This document shows positions 52,189-61,723 of a stretch of DNA of 64,000 nt, one piece after another. Every line of letters begins with the position of its first letter. The first letter of the stretch is position 1. Under the pieces are notes generated by a model. It was not told where the DNA came from. It worked only from the letters and a program-made list of their open reading frames with translations, and made no database searches. Source of the DNA: an uncultured Clostridia bacterium (GTDB lineage Bacteria; Bacillota; Clostridia; Monoglobales; Monoglobaceae); contig CANQBQ010000009.1 of assembly GCA_947589045.1 (NCBI GenBank), forward strand, positions 1 through 64,000. Reading direction: 5' to 3'. The position numbers and the translations under genes were made by a program.

Positions 52189-54132
52189 ATGAGTATTCGT
52201 AAAGGGATAAAGATTTTTTCACTGTGTCTTTCACTGTGTCTCGTGCTTTATCCTGTCAGCGTCGTAATCGCTGACGAGGAAGAACCGCAGGAGGTTACGG
52301 AGCAGGTCGAGCAGTCCGTAGAAGAAGCTGTGGTTGAAGAGGAGGTTGCGCCGAGCGACGAAGCGGTGCCGGATGAGAACGAGTCCGCCGCGGATGACGC
52401 AGAGGCGACGGTCGAGCCCGAAAGCGAGCCGGAAGAAACCGAAGCGAGCGAAGACGGCGAGATGAACGTCAGCTCGGACGACGAAGACGAAGTGCCTGAG
52501 GAGGAGCCCGAGGTGAGCGTTATTTCAAACGCCGCAATACAGATAGACGGCTCAGCTTCCGACTGGGACAATATACATATGCTCTCTGCGAGCGATGCAA
52601 ACTGCATCGGCTGGGCGGTAGCAAAGGATAAAAGCAATTATTATTTCTGTATGTGGGGTAATTCGGTACCCCTTTGGTTTGACGTTGTCTATGACGACGG
52701 AACACAGTGGAACGCGAATGCTATCCAGCTCACCTGGGATTCGAGTGCGGTCAAAGGCGGCTGGTATCAGGACATCCCCGGTTCTGAGGCGGCAACCGGA
52801 AACGGCGTGACCGAGTTCTCGGTTCCTGCGGACTTTTTCAGCAATCAAAACTTTACGATTACATACAGCGGTACGTCTGTCACAAGCGCGGATATCCCCT
52901 CCGCGAGCGGAAGTCTGCCTTCGATAGGCGGAGTTTCGGGCGGAGATACCGATGAAGATATTGACACCGAAATCCCCGATGAGGACGAGGAGGAGGAAGA
53001 AGAAACTCCCGTATATAACGGCATTGTTATAGATTCCGATTTTTCGGACTGGGCGGCGGTAGCCAAGGTAAATCCGGAGTCGGAAGCCGTTGACAGTGCG
53101 GCGATGGTATTTGACGGAGACTATGTTTACATCTACCTCAGCTCGTCTATCAACTATGCGGTAGCGGGCGCGGGTTCTCACGGAAACGGAAAATATGAAA
53201 TTTTAACCGACCTTGGCGGACGTCTCATCTTCCAGGTCAATAATAAGGCGAATAACAGATATTGCGTGGACGACAGTCTGGTTAGCGGTGTGGACGGCGT
53301 AAAGGCGGCGTACAGCGACCAGATATGGGGTCTTGACAAGTATGAATACGAGATTGCGATACCCGCATCCGCGCTTCCGAACTATAACAAGACAATTTCG
53401 TTCGGCTTGTATCTGGGCGAGACCTTTGTGTTTGACGTTGCGGATATGCAGGGCAGCGAAGGCGGCGAGTTCGGCGGAATTGTATATGACGGTCAGTATA
53501 ACGACTGGAAATTCTATCCGCACACCGAGATTGAGTATGCGACTCCCGGAACCCACGAGGAAGTTGTTGACGGCGAGGGCGCGCTTTACAGCGAGAACGG
53601 CTTGCTCTACGGTCACGTTGTAACAAGAATGGCTCCTCATTTGCAGGAGGGCGGCGGCGAGTTTGCGTATGCCGTTACAATCCGAGCGAATGACGAGTAT
53701 GACTTTTATCCCTGCCTCATAGCGATAGATTCGGCGGGCAACATTAACTGGTCGCCCCAGCTTACGGGACTTGACTACGGTACATACGAGTTTTATATAG
53801 TGGACGCGCAGAGCTGGCACACCGCAAAGACTCTTTCCGAGCTTCAGTCGGGTGACGGTCCCGATAAGCTGTTCGGACAGATGTATATGACGATAGGACC
53901 TTCTTCTGATGAGATGGAATTTAAGGTGTACATAGATAAGCTGGCTGAAAAGTTCGGCTTGGATGCGAATGATATAAAGTTGCTGTCGGCTCAGTTCGGA
54001 AGAATAGGACAGCAGTGGATTCATACCGCGGGAACGTCGTCGGCTCCGTGGACGGGTCTGGGCGTTTGCTTCGCTGCAGTCGGCGGAACTATGTTCTGCC
54101 GCAGGAGAAAAAATAGGGGAACGGCTGTGTAA
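52189..54132 (+). CDS. Secreted three-repeat protein, probable exosortase G substrate
   Basis: 647 residues. Signal peptide (about 1-28); a Glu/Ala-rich acidic region (about 29-110); three modules that each open I-D-G/S-x-x-x-D-W (IQIDGSASDWDN, IVIDSDFSDWAA, IVYDGQYNDWKF), like carbohydrate-binding CBM9/DOMON-type domains. Two are separated by a Glu/Asp linker. The tail reads SSAPWTGLGVCFAAVGGTMFC then RRRKNRG: a short motif, a hydrophobic stretch and a basic end, the layout of a C-terminal protein-sorting signal. With the exosortase gene three bases downstream, it is the best candidate for its substrate. APWTG also echoes LPxTG, so a sortase is the alternative. Confidence 0.75.
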   Translation: MSIRKGIKIFSLCLSLCLVLYPVSVVIADEEEPQEVTEQVEQSVEEAVVEEEVAPSDEAVPDENESAADDAEATVEPESEPEETEASEDGEMNVSSDDEDEVPEEEPEVSVISNAAIQIDGSASDWDNIHMLSASDANCIGWAVAKDKSNYYFCMWGNSVPLWFDVVYDDGTQWNANAIQLTWDSSAVKGGWYQDIPGSEAATGNGVTEFSVPADFFSNQNFTITYSGTSVTSADIPSASGSLPSIGGVSGGDTDEDIDTEIPDEDEEEEEETPVYNGIVIDSDFSDWAAVAKVNPESEAVDSAAMVFDGDYVYIYLSSSINYAVAGAGSHGNGKYEILTDLGGRLIFQVNNKANNRYCVDDSLVSGVDGVKAAYSDQIWGLDKYEYEIAIPASALPNYNKTISFGLYLGETFVFDVADMQGSEGGEFGGIVYDGQYNDWKFYPHTEIEYATPGTHEEVVDGEGALYSENGLLYGHVVTRMAPHLQEGGGEFAYAVTIRANDEYDFYPCLIAIDSAGNINWSPQLTGLDYGTYEFYIVDAQSWHTAKTLSELQSGDGPDKLFGQMYMTIGPSSDEMEFKVYIDKLAEKFGLDANDIKLLSAQFGRIGQQWIHTAGTSSAPWTGLGVCFAAVGGTMFCRRRKNRGTAV

Positions 54133-54135
54133 TTT

Positions 54136-54729
54136 ATGAAGTGGATAATTTACCTGTTACTTATAGTTGCCTGGCTGTATGCGCTGTGGGTATTGAAAAG
54201 GAGCGAACTTCCGTTTTGGCGTTTCCTCGTTGGTGCGCTCGGCTTGTTCCTGATTTTAATGCTTATGGTGCGCCCGTATATCATACAGCCTCTCGCAAGG
54301 CTGGTTGCGGTGCTTGCGGGCGGCGTGGGTAAGTTGACGGGTACGTTTTCGGCGTTTTTCAAGTACGGAATTTTGTTTATAAACTCAAAGAGCGGCGCGA
54401 TAACGTTGCAGATTGACTTTGAGTGTTCCGGTGTTATTGAAATTATAGCCTATGTTTCTCTGCTTGCGTTTTTCGAGGTATATAAGCTGAACGAAAAGAT
54501 AATAGTGGGGGTACTGGGAACGGCGGCAATTATTTTTGCCAATGCTTTGCGTATTGTGGTAATTTGCGAGATAATACACTTTGGCGGAATGGATATGTAT
54601 TATATTGCTCATACGATAATAGGGCGACTGGTATTTTATGCCCTGTCGGTAGTGCTGTACTTTTACGTATTCACCAAACCGCAGATTATCCGTACAAAGG
54701 TAGGAAAATTTACATATGGACATAATTAA
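54136..54729 (+). CDS. xrtG: Exosortase, XrtG type
   Basis: A 197-residue integral membrane protein with 5-6 spans. It carries the exosortase/archaeosortase catalytic set: Cys97 in FECSGV, Arg139 in NALRI and His159 in AHTIIGR. Small size and the company of GT2, PTPS-like and PTPS-related genes match the exosortase G system described for Gram-positives. It is expected to cut a C-terminal sorting signal outside the membrane, probably moving the protein to another anchor. The next gene overlaps by 14 bases. Confidence 0.88.
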   Translation: MKWIIYLLLIVAWLYALWVLKRSELPFWRFLVGALGLFLILMLMVRPYIIQPLARLVAVLAGGVGKLTGTFSAFFKYGILFINSKSGAITLQIDFECSGVIEIIAYVSLLAFFEVYKLNEKIIVGVLGTAAIIFANALRIVVICEIIHFGGMDMYYIAHTIIGRLVFYALSVVLYFYVFTKPQIIRTKVGKFTYGHN

Positions 54730-57616
54730 ATCATTATTAAATTCATTTGTGTTTTGGGCTGCTTGGATTATTATTCCTATAATAATGGAAATTATTCCCG
54801 CATTCGGCAGCCTTTTTATTTTATGGAAACGAAGAATAACGGGACACAAAGGCGAAAAGAAGATGGCGATATTTCCTGAAATATCGCTCATCATACCTGT
54901 ATATAATTCGGAGGACTCGCTCGGGGCGTGCATTAAGTCAATTTCGGACAGCACATATCCTAACAGTAAGATGCGGGTCTTTTTGGTGAACAATCAGGGC
55001 AAGGATAACAGCTTCGGCGTGTTTACCGAGTGCCAGAAGCTGTACCCCGACTTGATGATGCAGTGGATGAACGCGGAGCAGGGAAAGTCCCGCGCTCTTA
55101 ACCTTGCGCTCTACAACAGCGAGGGAAAATACATAATTCATATTGACAGCGACGGCGTTCTGGAGCCGACCGCGCTGGAAAATATGGTGACGCATTTTGA
55201 AAACGACTTGACGGTGAACTGTATGACGGGCGCGGTGTTGACCCGTCCGGATATGGTTCAGAAATATAAATTCGGACTTTCGAGACTGTTCAGGAAGCTG
55301 GAATTTGCGGAGTATGCGCAGGCGTTTTTGGCGGGCAGAAACTTTGCGTCCGAAATAAATTCGGTTTATACGCTGTCGGGCGCGTTTTCGGGCTTTCGAA
55401 AGTCCGCCATCTTAAATTCGTGGCTTTACAGCACCGACACGATATGCGAGGACACGCATATCACCTTCCAGATGAAGTATATGCAGAACGAGAAAGTCAA
55501 AATAAGTGAGGATGCGATTTTCTTTGTTGACCCGATAGAAAACCTCGACCGTCTCTACACTCAGAGACAGAGATGGCAGCGGGGCAGTCTTGAAGTTTCC
55601 AAGATGTTTATGGAAAAGAGAATGAACCCTGCGAGGATGTTTACCGACGTAAACGTGCGTACTCTTATGTACGACCACACCTTCGCATTCCCGCGACTTA
55701 TCTGGTATATGGCGTTGATTTGCCTTACCTATATCGGATATTCGGGAAGAACGGTTCTGTTTTCGATGGGTATAGTGTTCGCGTTTTATATAGTGAGCGG
55801 ATATCTGTACTACTTTTCGATTTTGGGCTTTTTGAAGAAGTTTGAAAAGCTGCACGATTATTATAAGCGGCAATGGTGGGTAATTCCTCTGCTTCCGTTC
55901 TTTAATTTTATGGTGTTCTTTATACGTCTTGCGGGCATTATCAACGGAATAGGCTCGGAGAGCAGCTGGAAGACAAAGACGCTGCACGAGGAGCGCTCGG
56001 AGCTTGATGCGGTTCTCAAAAAGGACAGCACGATAATTATGCGCGGAATACATAAGGTGCGCGACAGGATAAATTACTCGCCATCCGAAATGAAAAAGCG
56101 CCGGGAGGCAACGCAGTCAATAGGATGGTATATCGTCATCGGCGCGGTATTTCTCATCGCGGCGGCGCTTACCGCGGTGTGTCATTGGGTCACATTGACC
56201 TACGGCGTAAGCCTTAACGATTTGATTATAACTATGAAATCGCCGCTCAAGGGTACGGGTCACGACGTTATATATGCCGCCCTGCGCTCCTGCCTGCCGA
56301 TAGTGTTCGGCTGTATCGCGCTGTTTGTTGCGCTTGCAACGGTTTGCTTTAAGGCGCAGAAAAAGAGCCGCGCAAAGGAGGCCGAAGGCAAAAAGTCCGG
56401 AAAGCTCGGAAAAATACTGTTCAGCGCTCTTGCGTGGTGCAGCGTCTGCTCGGTTTTCGCGACGGCAGTATATGCGAATAACTGCTTCGACATAGTGGGA
56501 TATTTGAGTTCGCGCGGAAGCGCATCCTCAATTTACGAAACCTATTACGTAGACCCGCTGACGGTTGCGATTTCGCGTACCGAGAAGCCGAAAAATCTGA
56601 TATATTTATATGTGGAAAGTCTTGAAACCACATACGCCTCAACCGACGTCGGCGGCTATCAGCCTATGAACTATATGCCCAACCTGACGCAAATCGCGCA
56701 GGAAAACGTCTCTTTCTCGGAGGACGATAAGCTGGGCGGCTTCCATTCGACCTACGGCACGGGCGTTACGATGGGCGCGCTTTTCGGAACCACGACCGGA
56801 GTGCCTTATGACCTGCCGGGCGATGTAAACTCGGACGCAAACCAGGGCAGCTTTGCGTCGGGAATTACCGCGCTGGGCGACGTGCTGGAGTCTATGGGCT
56901 ACAATCAGGAGTTTTTGTGCGGCTCGGACGGCACGTTTGCGGGACGCGCGACCTATTTCACGCAGCACGGAAATTACAATATATTCGATTACTTCACTGC
57001 CATCGAAAAGGGCTATATTGCGCCCGACTACAAGGTATGGTGGGGCTATGAGGACAAGATTTTGTTTAAGATAGCAAAGGACGAGGCTTTGCGTATGTCA
57101 AAGGAAGACAAGCCGTTTAACCTCACGTTCCTGACCGTCGATATGCACCATATCGACGGATATATGTGCGACATCTGCGGAAATGATTATTCAAACGTCA
57201 CCGCCAATGTCGTGAGCTGTGTAGACCGCCAGATAAAGGATTTCATAGATTGGTGCAAGGAGCAGCCGTTCTATGAGGATACGGTCATAGTCATAACGGG
57301 CGACCACCCGAGAATGGATACCTCGCTGGTCGAGGGCGTGGAGTACTACGACCGCACGGTATACAACTGCTTTATAAACGCGCCCGTAAACGAAAACACG
57401 GTTACGAAAAACCGTGAGTTCACCACGCTTGATATATTCCCATCCGTTTTGTCGGCTATGGGCTTTAAAATAGAGGGCAACCGCTTGGGTCTCGGCACCG
57501 ATTTGTTTTCGGACACGCCGACGCTCGCGGAGGAAAACGGCTTTGAGTGGCTGAACTCGGAGCTTTCAAAGCGTTCAAATTACTATTTGGCGAATTTTGC
57601 GCCCGAACTAAACTGA
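54716..57616 (+). CDS. Glycosyltransferase GT2 fused to LTA-synthase-like domain (exosortase G-associated)
   Basis: 966 residues. An N-terminal membrane segment; a GT2 domain (about 55-300) with IIPVYNSED, IDSDG (143-147) and QRQRWQRG (283-290), as in processive synthases; several membrane spans (to about 590); then an extracellular sulfatase-fold LTA-synthase-like domain (LYVESLE; STYGTGVTMGALFG with a probable Thr682 nucleophile; FLTVDMHH; VIVITGDHPRMD). The GT part matches the glycosyltransferase tied to exosortase G. Fusion with a phosphoglycerol-transferase-like domain suggests synthesis and decoration of a surface glycan that may receive the sorted protein. Confidence 0.85.
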   Translation: MDIIKSLLNSFVFWAAWIIIPIIMEIIPAFGSLFILWKRRITGHKGEKKMAIFPEISLIIPVYNSEDSLGACIKSISDSTYPNSKMRVFLVNNQGKDNSFGVFTECQKLYPDLMMQWMNAEQGKSRALNLALYNSEGKYIIHIDSDGVLEPTALENMVTHFENDLTVNCMTGAVLTRPDMVQKYKFGLSRLFRKLEFAEYAQAFLAGRNFASEINSVYTLSGAFSGFRKSAILNSWLYSTDTICEDTHITFQMKYMQNEKVKISEDAIFFVDPIENLDRLYTQRQRWQRGSLEVSKMFMEKRMNPARMFTDVNVRTLMYDHTFAFPRLIWYMALICLTYIGYSGRTVLFSMGIVFAFYIVSGYLYYFSILGFLKKFEKLHDYYKRQWWVIPLLPFFNFMVFFIRLAGIINGIGSESSWKTKTLHEERSELDAVLKKDSTIIMRGIHKVRDRINYSPSEMKKRREATQSIGWYIVIGAVFLIAAALTAVCHWVTLTYGVSLNDLIITMKSPLKGTGHDVIYAALRSCLPIVFGCIALFVALATVCFKAQKKSRAKEAEGKKSGKLGKILFSALAWCSVCSVFATAVYANNCFDIVGYLSSRGSASSIYETYYVDPLTVAISRTEKPKNLIYLYVESLETTYASTDVGGYQPMNYMPNLTQIAQENVSFSEDDKLGGFHSTYGTGVTMGALFGTTTGVPYDLPGDVNSDANQGSFASGITALGDVLESMGYNQEFLCGSDGTFAGRATYFTQHGNYNIFDYFTAIEKGYIAPDYKVWWGYEDKILFKIAKDEALRMSKEDKPFNLTFLTVDMHHIDGYMCDICGNDYSNVTANVVSCVDRQIKDFIDWCKEQPFYEDTVIVITGDHPRMDTSLVEGVEYYDRTVYNCFINAPVNENTVTKNREFTTLDIFPSVLSAMGFKIEGNRLGLGTDLFSDTPTLAEENGFEWLNSELSKRSNYYLANFAPELN

Positions 57617-57634
57617 TTTAGGGAGAGAACGGTC

Positions 57635-58687
57635 ATAAAAAAGAAAAAGCATATCAAACTAAAAAGAATTTTAAAATTTGGAATATGGAAGTTCAGTCTG
57701 GCGGCGTTTCTGTGTGTTATAGCCGCCGCGCTGTTTGCGTATTTTCAGCTTGAGACCTATGAAAGGGGAGTTATCGAAATTTACGCGACACAGCAGGACG
57801 CGTTTGTTCAGCTCGTTCTCGACCAGATAAACCTTCAGGAGGGCGAGGACGCCGCCGAGAATATAACGAATATCCTCGGCACGCTTGATGCGTCTACGAA
57901 TAAATACTGGACCCTGTCCGAAAACGAAACGCTGATTTTCGTTAAGGACGTTATGGAGACCAACAGGTACAAGGGCTTTACCACAGCCACATACTATGTT
58001 TCGGATAGTGCAAAGGAATTTTTGGAGCAGCTCTCGGTCAACAGGGTAGTTCATAAGACAATTTTGATTGACGACAGCGAGTACATAGCATCGGGCGTGG
58101 CGTTCGAGTACGGCGGAGCGAATTTCCAGATTTGTCTGGAGACTAACCCCGACGTAATTTTGGACCATAACGCGTACCTCAACGCAAAGGTCAACCTGAC
58201 CGCTATGATCGCCGTGGTTTTGGCGGTGTTCCTTATATTCCTGGTTATGCTGACCGCGTATAACATAACAAAGCAAAGTCAGCTTGTGGACAAGGAAGAG
58301 GAGTGCCTGGAGCTTCGGGCGACCATTGAGAAGCTCAACAGGCGAAATATAGACAGGGCGATTTTTGACATTAAACGAAACGTGTTCGGCGGCGATTCAT
58401 TCGATATACTCATGAAGAAGCTGTCCGACCGAAAAATAAGTCCGGTCACGGTCCTCGACGTAGAGACGAAGGACGACGAAATGTTTGACAGTTTTCTCGC
58501 GTGCAGTAATACCGCGCTCAGCGATAACGTCTTCCGTTTTAATATGAAGAACGGCGTTATAAGGCTGGTGTTTGTCGGTATTGACGAGGGAACCGCGAAA
58601 GAGGAGCTTGCAGACCTTATAAAGCGCGGCGGCTTCGGCGTGGACGAGAGCGGTAATGAGCAAAAGGAGATGGGGCAGAATGAATAA
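57635..58687 (+). CDS. Two-TM membrane protein of the exosortase G locus, apparent ATA start
   Basis: About 350 residues. A Lys-rich start (KKKHIKLKRILKF) and signal anchor (IWKFSLAAFLCVIAAALFAYF) lead to an extracellular domain of ~155 residues. A second membrane span (TAMIAVVLAVFLIFLVMLTAY) follows, then a cytosolic ~140-residue domain that loosely resembles a degenerate GGDEF fold. GGGAGAG at 57621-57627 is seven bases from an ATA (57635); no ATG, GTG or TTG exists in frame until an ATG at 57953, which would remove the membrane anchor and half the extracellular domain. So either ATA is used or a base is miscalled. Role unknown. Confidence 0.7.
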   Translation: MKKKKHIKLKRILKFGIWKFSLAAFLCVIAAALFAYFQLETYERGVIEIYATQQDAFVQLVLDQINLQEGEDAAENITNILGTLDASTNKYWTLSENETLIFVKDVMETNRYKGFTTATYYVSDSAKEFLEQLSVNRVVHKTILIDDSEYIASGVAFEYGGANFQICLETNPDVILDHNAYLNAKVNLTAMIAVVLAVFLIFLVMLTAYNITKQSQLVDKEEECLELRATIEKLNRRNIDRAIFDIKRNVFGGDSFDILMKKLSDRKISPVTVLDVETKDDEMFDSFLACSNTALSDNVFRFNMKNGVIRLVFVGIDEGTAKEELADLIKRGGFGVDESGNEQKEMGQNE

Positions 58688-59138
58688 GCTGTTTCGGGAA
58701 TATCATTTTAAATTTTACCTTAATGCCAATCACAGTATCATAATAAACGGTATGCAGGGTCAGACGCACCCGCACACCTGGGAGTTTGTGATACGCGTTT
58801 TAATTCAGCGAGAGGGCTTTGTTGAATTTAATGTGTACGAAAAAGAGGTAAGCAAGTTTTTTGAGCAGTACCAGAACAAAAATCTGAACGACATTCCGCC
58901 GTTTGACAAGCTCATACCGACGCTCGAAACGATGGTTGAGTATTTCGGCGAAAGAATACGTATTCTTATGAGAGAGGTCGGAGGCGAGCTTCTGCAAATC
59001 GAGGGCAGCGAAACGCCCACGAGAAGCTATTGTATCTCCTATGACCGCGACGTTGATTATATACGAGGTATTGAAAAGCTGTCGAAAAATTCACTCGATA
59101 CCATATTCGACAGGCTGTTAGACCAATTGGAACTGTGA
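58680..59138 (+). CDS. PTPS/QueD-like protein, exosortase G-associated
   Basis: 152 residues of the 6-pyruvoyl-tetrahydropterin synthase fold. The zinc His triad is kept (His18 in NANHSI, His30 and His32 in HPHTWEF), while the catalytic Cys region before HPH reads NGMQGQT, so the classic pterin chemistry is doubtful. This divergent version is known as a marker of exosortase G loci. AGGAGATGGGG precedes the ATG, which overlaps the previous gene's end by 8 bases. Confidence 0.85.
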   Translation: MNKLFREYHFKFYLNANHSIIINGMQGQTHPHTWEFVIRVLIQREGFVEFNVYEKEVSKFFEQYQNKNLNDIPPFDKLIPTLETMVEYFGERIRILMREVGGELLQIEGSETPTRSYCISYDRDVDYIRGIEKLSKNSLDTIFDRLLDQLEL

Positions 59139-59148
59139 GGGAGAGTCG

Positions 59149-61584
59149 GTGGTTAAAAGAATAAATCAAATCCTGTTTATTGTGCTGTTCGCGGTGCTGG
59201 CGGGGCTTATTGCATGGCTGGTTTCTTACAGCGGCGTCTACACCTCAGACTCCAACGCGATGTCGTTTTTATATCGGGCGGAGGCGCTGTGCCGAAATAT
59301 CGGTCAGGGCAGCAGTTATCCCCTGTACGACCCTATGTGGTACAACGGTATGGAGATAATAAGGTGTCAGCCTCCTCTGCCTATCTTTTTTATTGCGCTG
59401 TGCCGTACCGTTATGGGCGGAAATCTGCTCAGCGGCTATCTTATCTTTGTCGGAGCGGTATTTTTTATCGGCGCGTGCATATGGCTGTATATCGGAAAAT
59501 ATCATAACCGAATGTATTTCGGTGCATTTTTGGGCATACTGTGGTTCTTTATGCCCAATAATTTATATATACTTTTTCTTGAGGGAGATCTCGCCAAGAC
59601 TTTGTGCGTGGCGATTTTGCCGCTTTTTATCCATGGCATATACATATATCTCGACGAAAACAAGCTGAGCGGATTGTTAAAGACGATAATCTGCTTTTTC
59701 CTGATTGTGATGTGTCAAATCCAATTTGCGGCGATGGTCGCGATTTCGATTGTCATATTTTTGGTGATTGACGGAATTATAAAAAGGCGCTGGAGAGCGG
59801 GTCTGCACATTGTTTTTTGTATGATAATCGCATTTTTGTGCGGCGGCGTGTGGCTCGTTCCGTATTTTAGCGCGGACGTTGGCTCGACCGAGGTATTTTC
59901 GAGGTTCTTCCAGAGCATATTCATAACGCTTAATCCGTTCTATCGTCAGACCCACGGAATAAATACCTCTTATTTCGGGCTTGCGGCGATGATAACGGCG
60001 GTGCTTGGTCTGCTGTTCGGCGGAAGAAAAACCTCGTCGGGATTTTTGACGGCGATACTTATCTGTCTCTGCACTACGCTTTCGGCAATGCCCGTGGTCG
60101 GGGTGATGCCGGGTCACGACAACCTGCTTATGCTTCGGTTTATTTCTATTGCGCTTTGCTTTATATTATACGGCTTCGTTATGTGGAACAGCCTTAAAAA
60201 GCCGATATTTTTCGTACTGTGCGCGCTTCTGGTGCTGGACGCGGCGCCGTCGCTCAGCCTTGTGCACGGAAATTTTCAGGGCATAGCATCGGATGAGGTT
60301 TTAAATAAGCTCGGCGAGGAAACTCTGCTAGGCGCCGCCAAGGAAGCGACCCATCAGCGCATAGCCTTTTTGGACGGCGACACCTACGGTGCAAACGCTT
60401 CGTACTATATTTCGGGGTTTGGTGAAGGGATTGCGTCGACCTACGGCGCGGATAACGAGTCGGCGAATATTTCGCGAAATATTATGCTTCTCAACGAGGC
60501 TATGGAGAACGGCTCTTACCTTTACATATTCGACCGCTGTCTGGAGCTTGGCAACGATACCGTGGTAATACGTATAAGCAGCCTTCGGCACGGCTCGCAG
60601 GACATCGACGCTTTAAAGCAGGCGGCGGCGCAGGTGGGATATAAGGAAAAAGAATATAACGGCGAGTTTATCGTTTTTAACGTAGATACGGGCGGCAGCT
60701 TCGGCACGGTAAATCATTACCGCGCGATAGGAATAGGAAGCGCGGCGGCTGAGCTTTCAATAATGTTCCCGGGGCTGGAGGAGACCATTTCGAGCAACTT
60801 AAACGACTATACGTTTGAGGAGCTTTCGGGGTATGACGCGGTATATCTGGCGGACTTCACATATGACGACCGCGCCTCTGCCGAGGAGCTTATAACCCGT
60901 CTGAGCCGCGAGGGAGTGCGCATTGTTATAGAGGCGGGCGGAATACCGGCGGATAAGCATACGGGAATACGGCGTTTCCTCGGAGCGGAAACACACGCGA
61001 TAAACTTTTCAAACGGCTATCCGCTTCTCTACACCATAGACGGAACTTTGGACTGTGACCTGTTCCCCGAGGGGTACAGCGATTGGAAAACCGTGTACGT
61101 CAACGGTCTTGACGAATGTATGGGATATATCGACGATATGGGCGAGCGGCTTGAATTTTTCGGCACCGTCGAAAACGAGAATATCTACGTGGTGGGTCTC
61201 GGCATCGGTTATCACCACTGTCTGACCGGAGACCCGAGCACGGGCAAGCTGCTGTCTCGCGCTATGGATTTGCGCGCGGATGAAGTCCCCGAAAGGACAA
61301 TCGTGCCGCTGGTGGTGGATTATCAGCCCGACAAGATAGTTATTAAGTCGGCGCATGACAATATAAATACCACTCTCGCGTGGCACGACACGTTCCGAAG
61401 CGACAAAAATATCGAGAACCGCAACCACCTTATGTATGTAAATTCGGGCACGACCGAGATATACATAGCGTACCCGTATCTGTGGCAGGGATTGCTTATG
61501 AGTGCGGTGGGAGTTGCGCTTGCGGTGCTGTTTTTGATATTTATTAAGAGAAATCCGCTTGATATGACAGAGAAAAAATCGTAA
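59149..61584 (+). CDS. Large PTPS-related membrane protein, exosortase G-associated
   Basis: 811 residues. About 10-11 membrane spans in the first ~390 residues, starting INQILFIVLFAVLAGLIAWL, have the arrangement of GT-C-like membrane enzymes, with YDPMWYNGMEIIRCQPPLP in the first long loop. A ~380-residue extracellular region follows, then a final span (WQGLLMSAVGVALAVLFLIF) and a basic tail. I read it as the PTPS-related membrane family tied to exosortases. The start is a GTG at 59149 with GGGAGAG before it. It probably takes part in making or attaching the glycan anchor. Confidence 0.8.
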   Translation: MVKRINQILFIVLFAVLAGLIAWLVSYSGVYTSDSNAMSFLYRAEALCRNIGQGSSYPLYDPMWYNGMEIIRCQPPLPIFFIALCRTVMGGNLLSGYLIFVGAVFFIGACIWLYIGKYHNRMYFGAFLGILWFFMPNNLYILFLEGDLAKTLCVAILPLFIHGIYIYLDENKLSGLLKTIICFFLIVMCQIQFAAMVAISIVIFLVIDGIIKRRWRAGLHIVFCMIIAFLCGGVWLVPYFSADVGSTEVFSRFFQSIFITLNPFYRQTHGINTSYFGLAAMITAVLGLLFGGRKTSSGFLTAILICLCTTLSAMPVVGVMPGHDNLLMLRFISIALCFILYGFVMWNSLKKPIFFVLCALLVLDAAPSLSLVHGNFQGIASDEVLNKLGEETLLGAAKEATHQRIAFLDGDTYGANASYYISGFGEGIASTYGADNESANISRNIMLLNEAMENGSYLYIFDRCLELGNDTVVIRISSLRHGSQDIDALKQAAAQVGYKEKEYNGEFIVFNVDTGGSFGTVNHYRAIGIGSAAAELSIMFPGLEETISSNLNDYTFEELSGYDAVYLADFTYDDRASAEELITRLSREGVRIVIEAGGIPADKHTGIRRFLGAETHAINFSNGYPLLYTIDGTLDCDLFPEGYSDWKTVYVNGLDECMGYIDDMGERLEFFGTVENENIYVVGLGIGYHHCLTGDPSTGKLLSRAMDLRADEVPERTIVPLVVDYQPDKIVIKSAHDNINTTLAWHDTFRSDKNIENRNHLMYVNSGTTEIYIAYPYLWQGLLMSAVGVALAVLFLIFIKRNPLDMTEKKS

Positions 61585-61723
61585 TCGCGGAATTTTGCTG
61601 TTGAAAAAGCGGCGGTAATATGATAAAATAAAGTTTAGATGATAATTTGCTGACGACGGCGGCGTCTATGCCCCGCAGAATGAACATAAAAATACAAAAT
61701 TTGTCTCCGAAGGAGAGATACTT

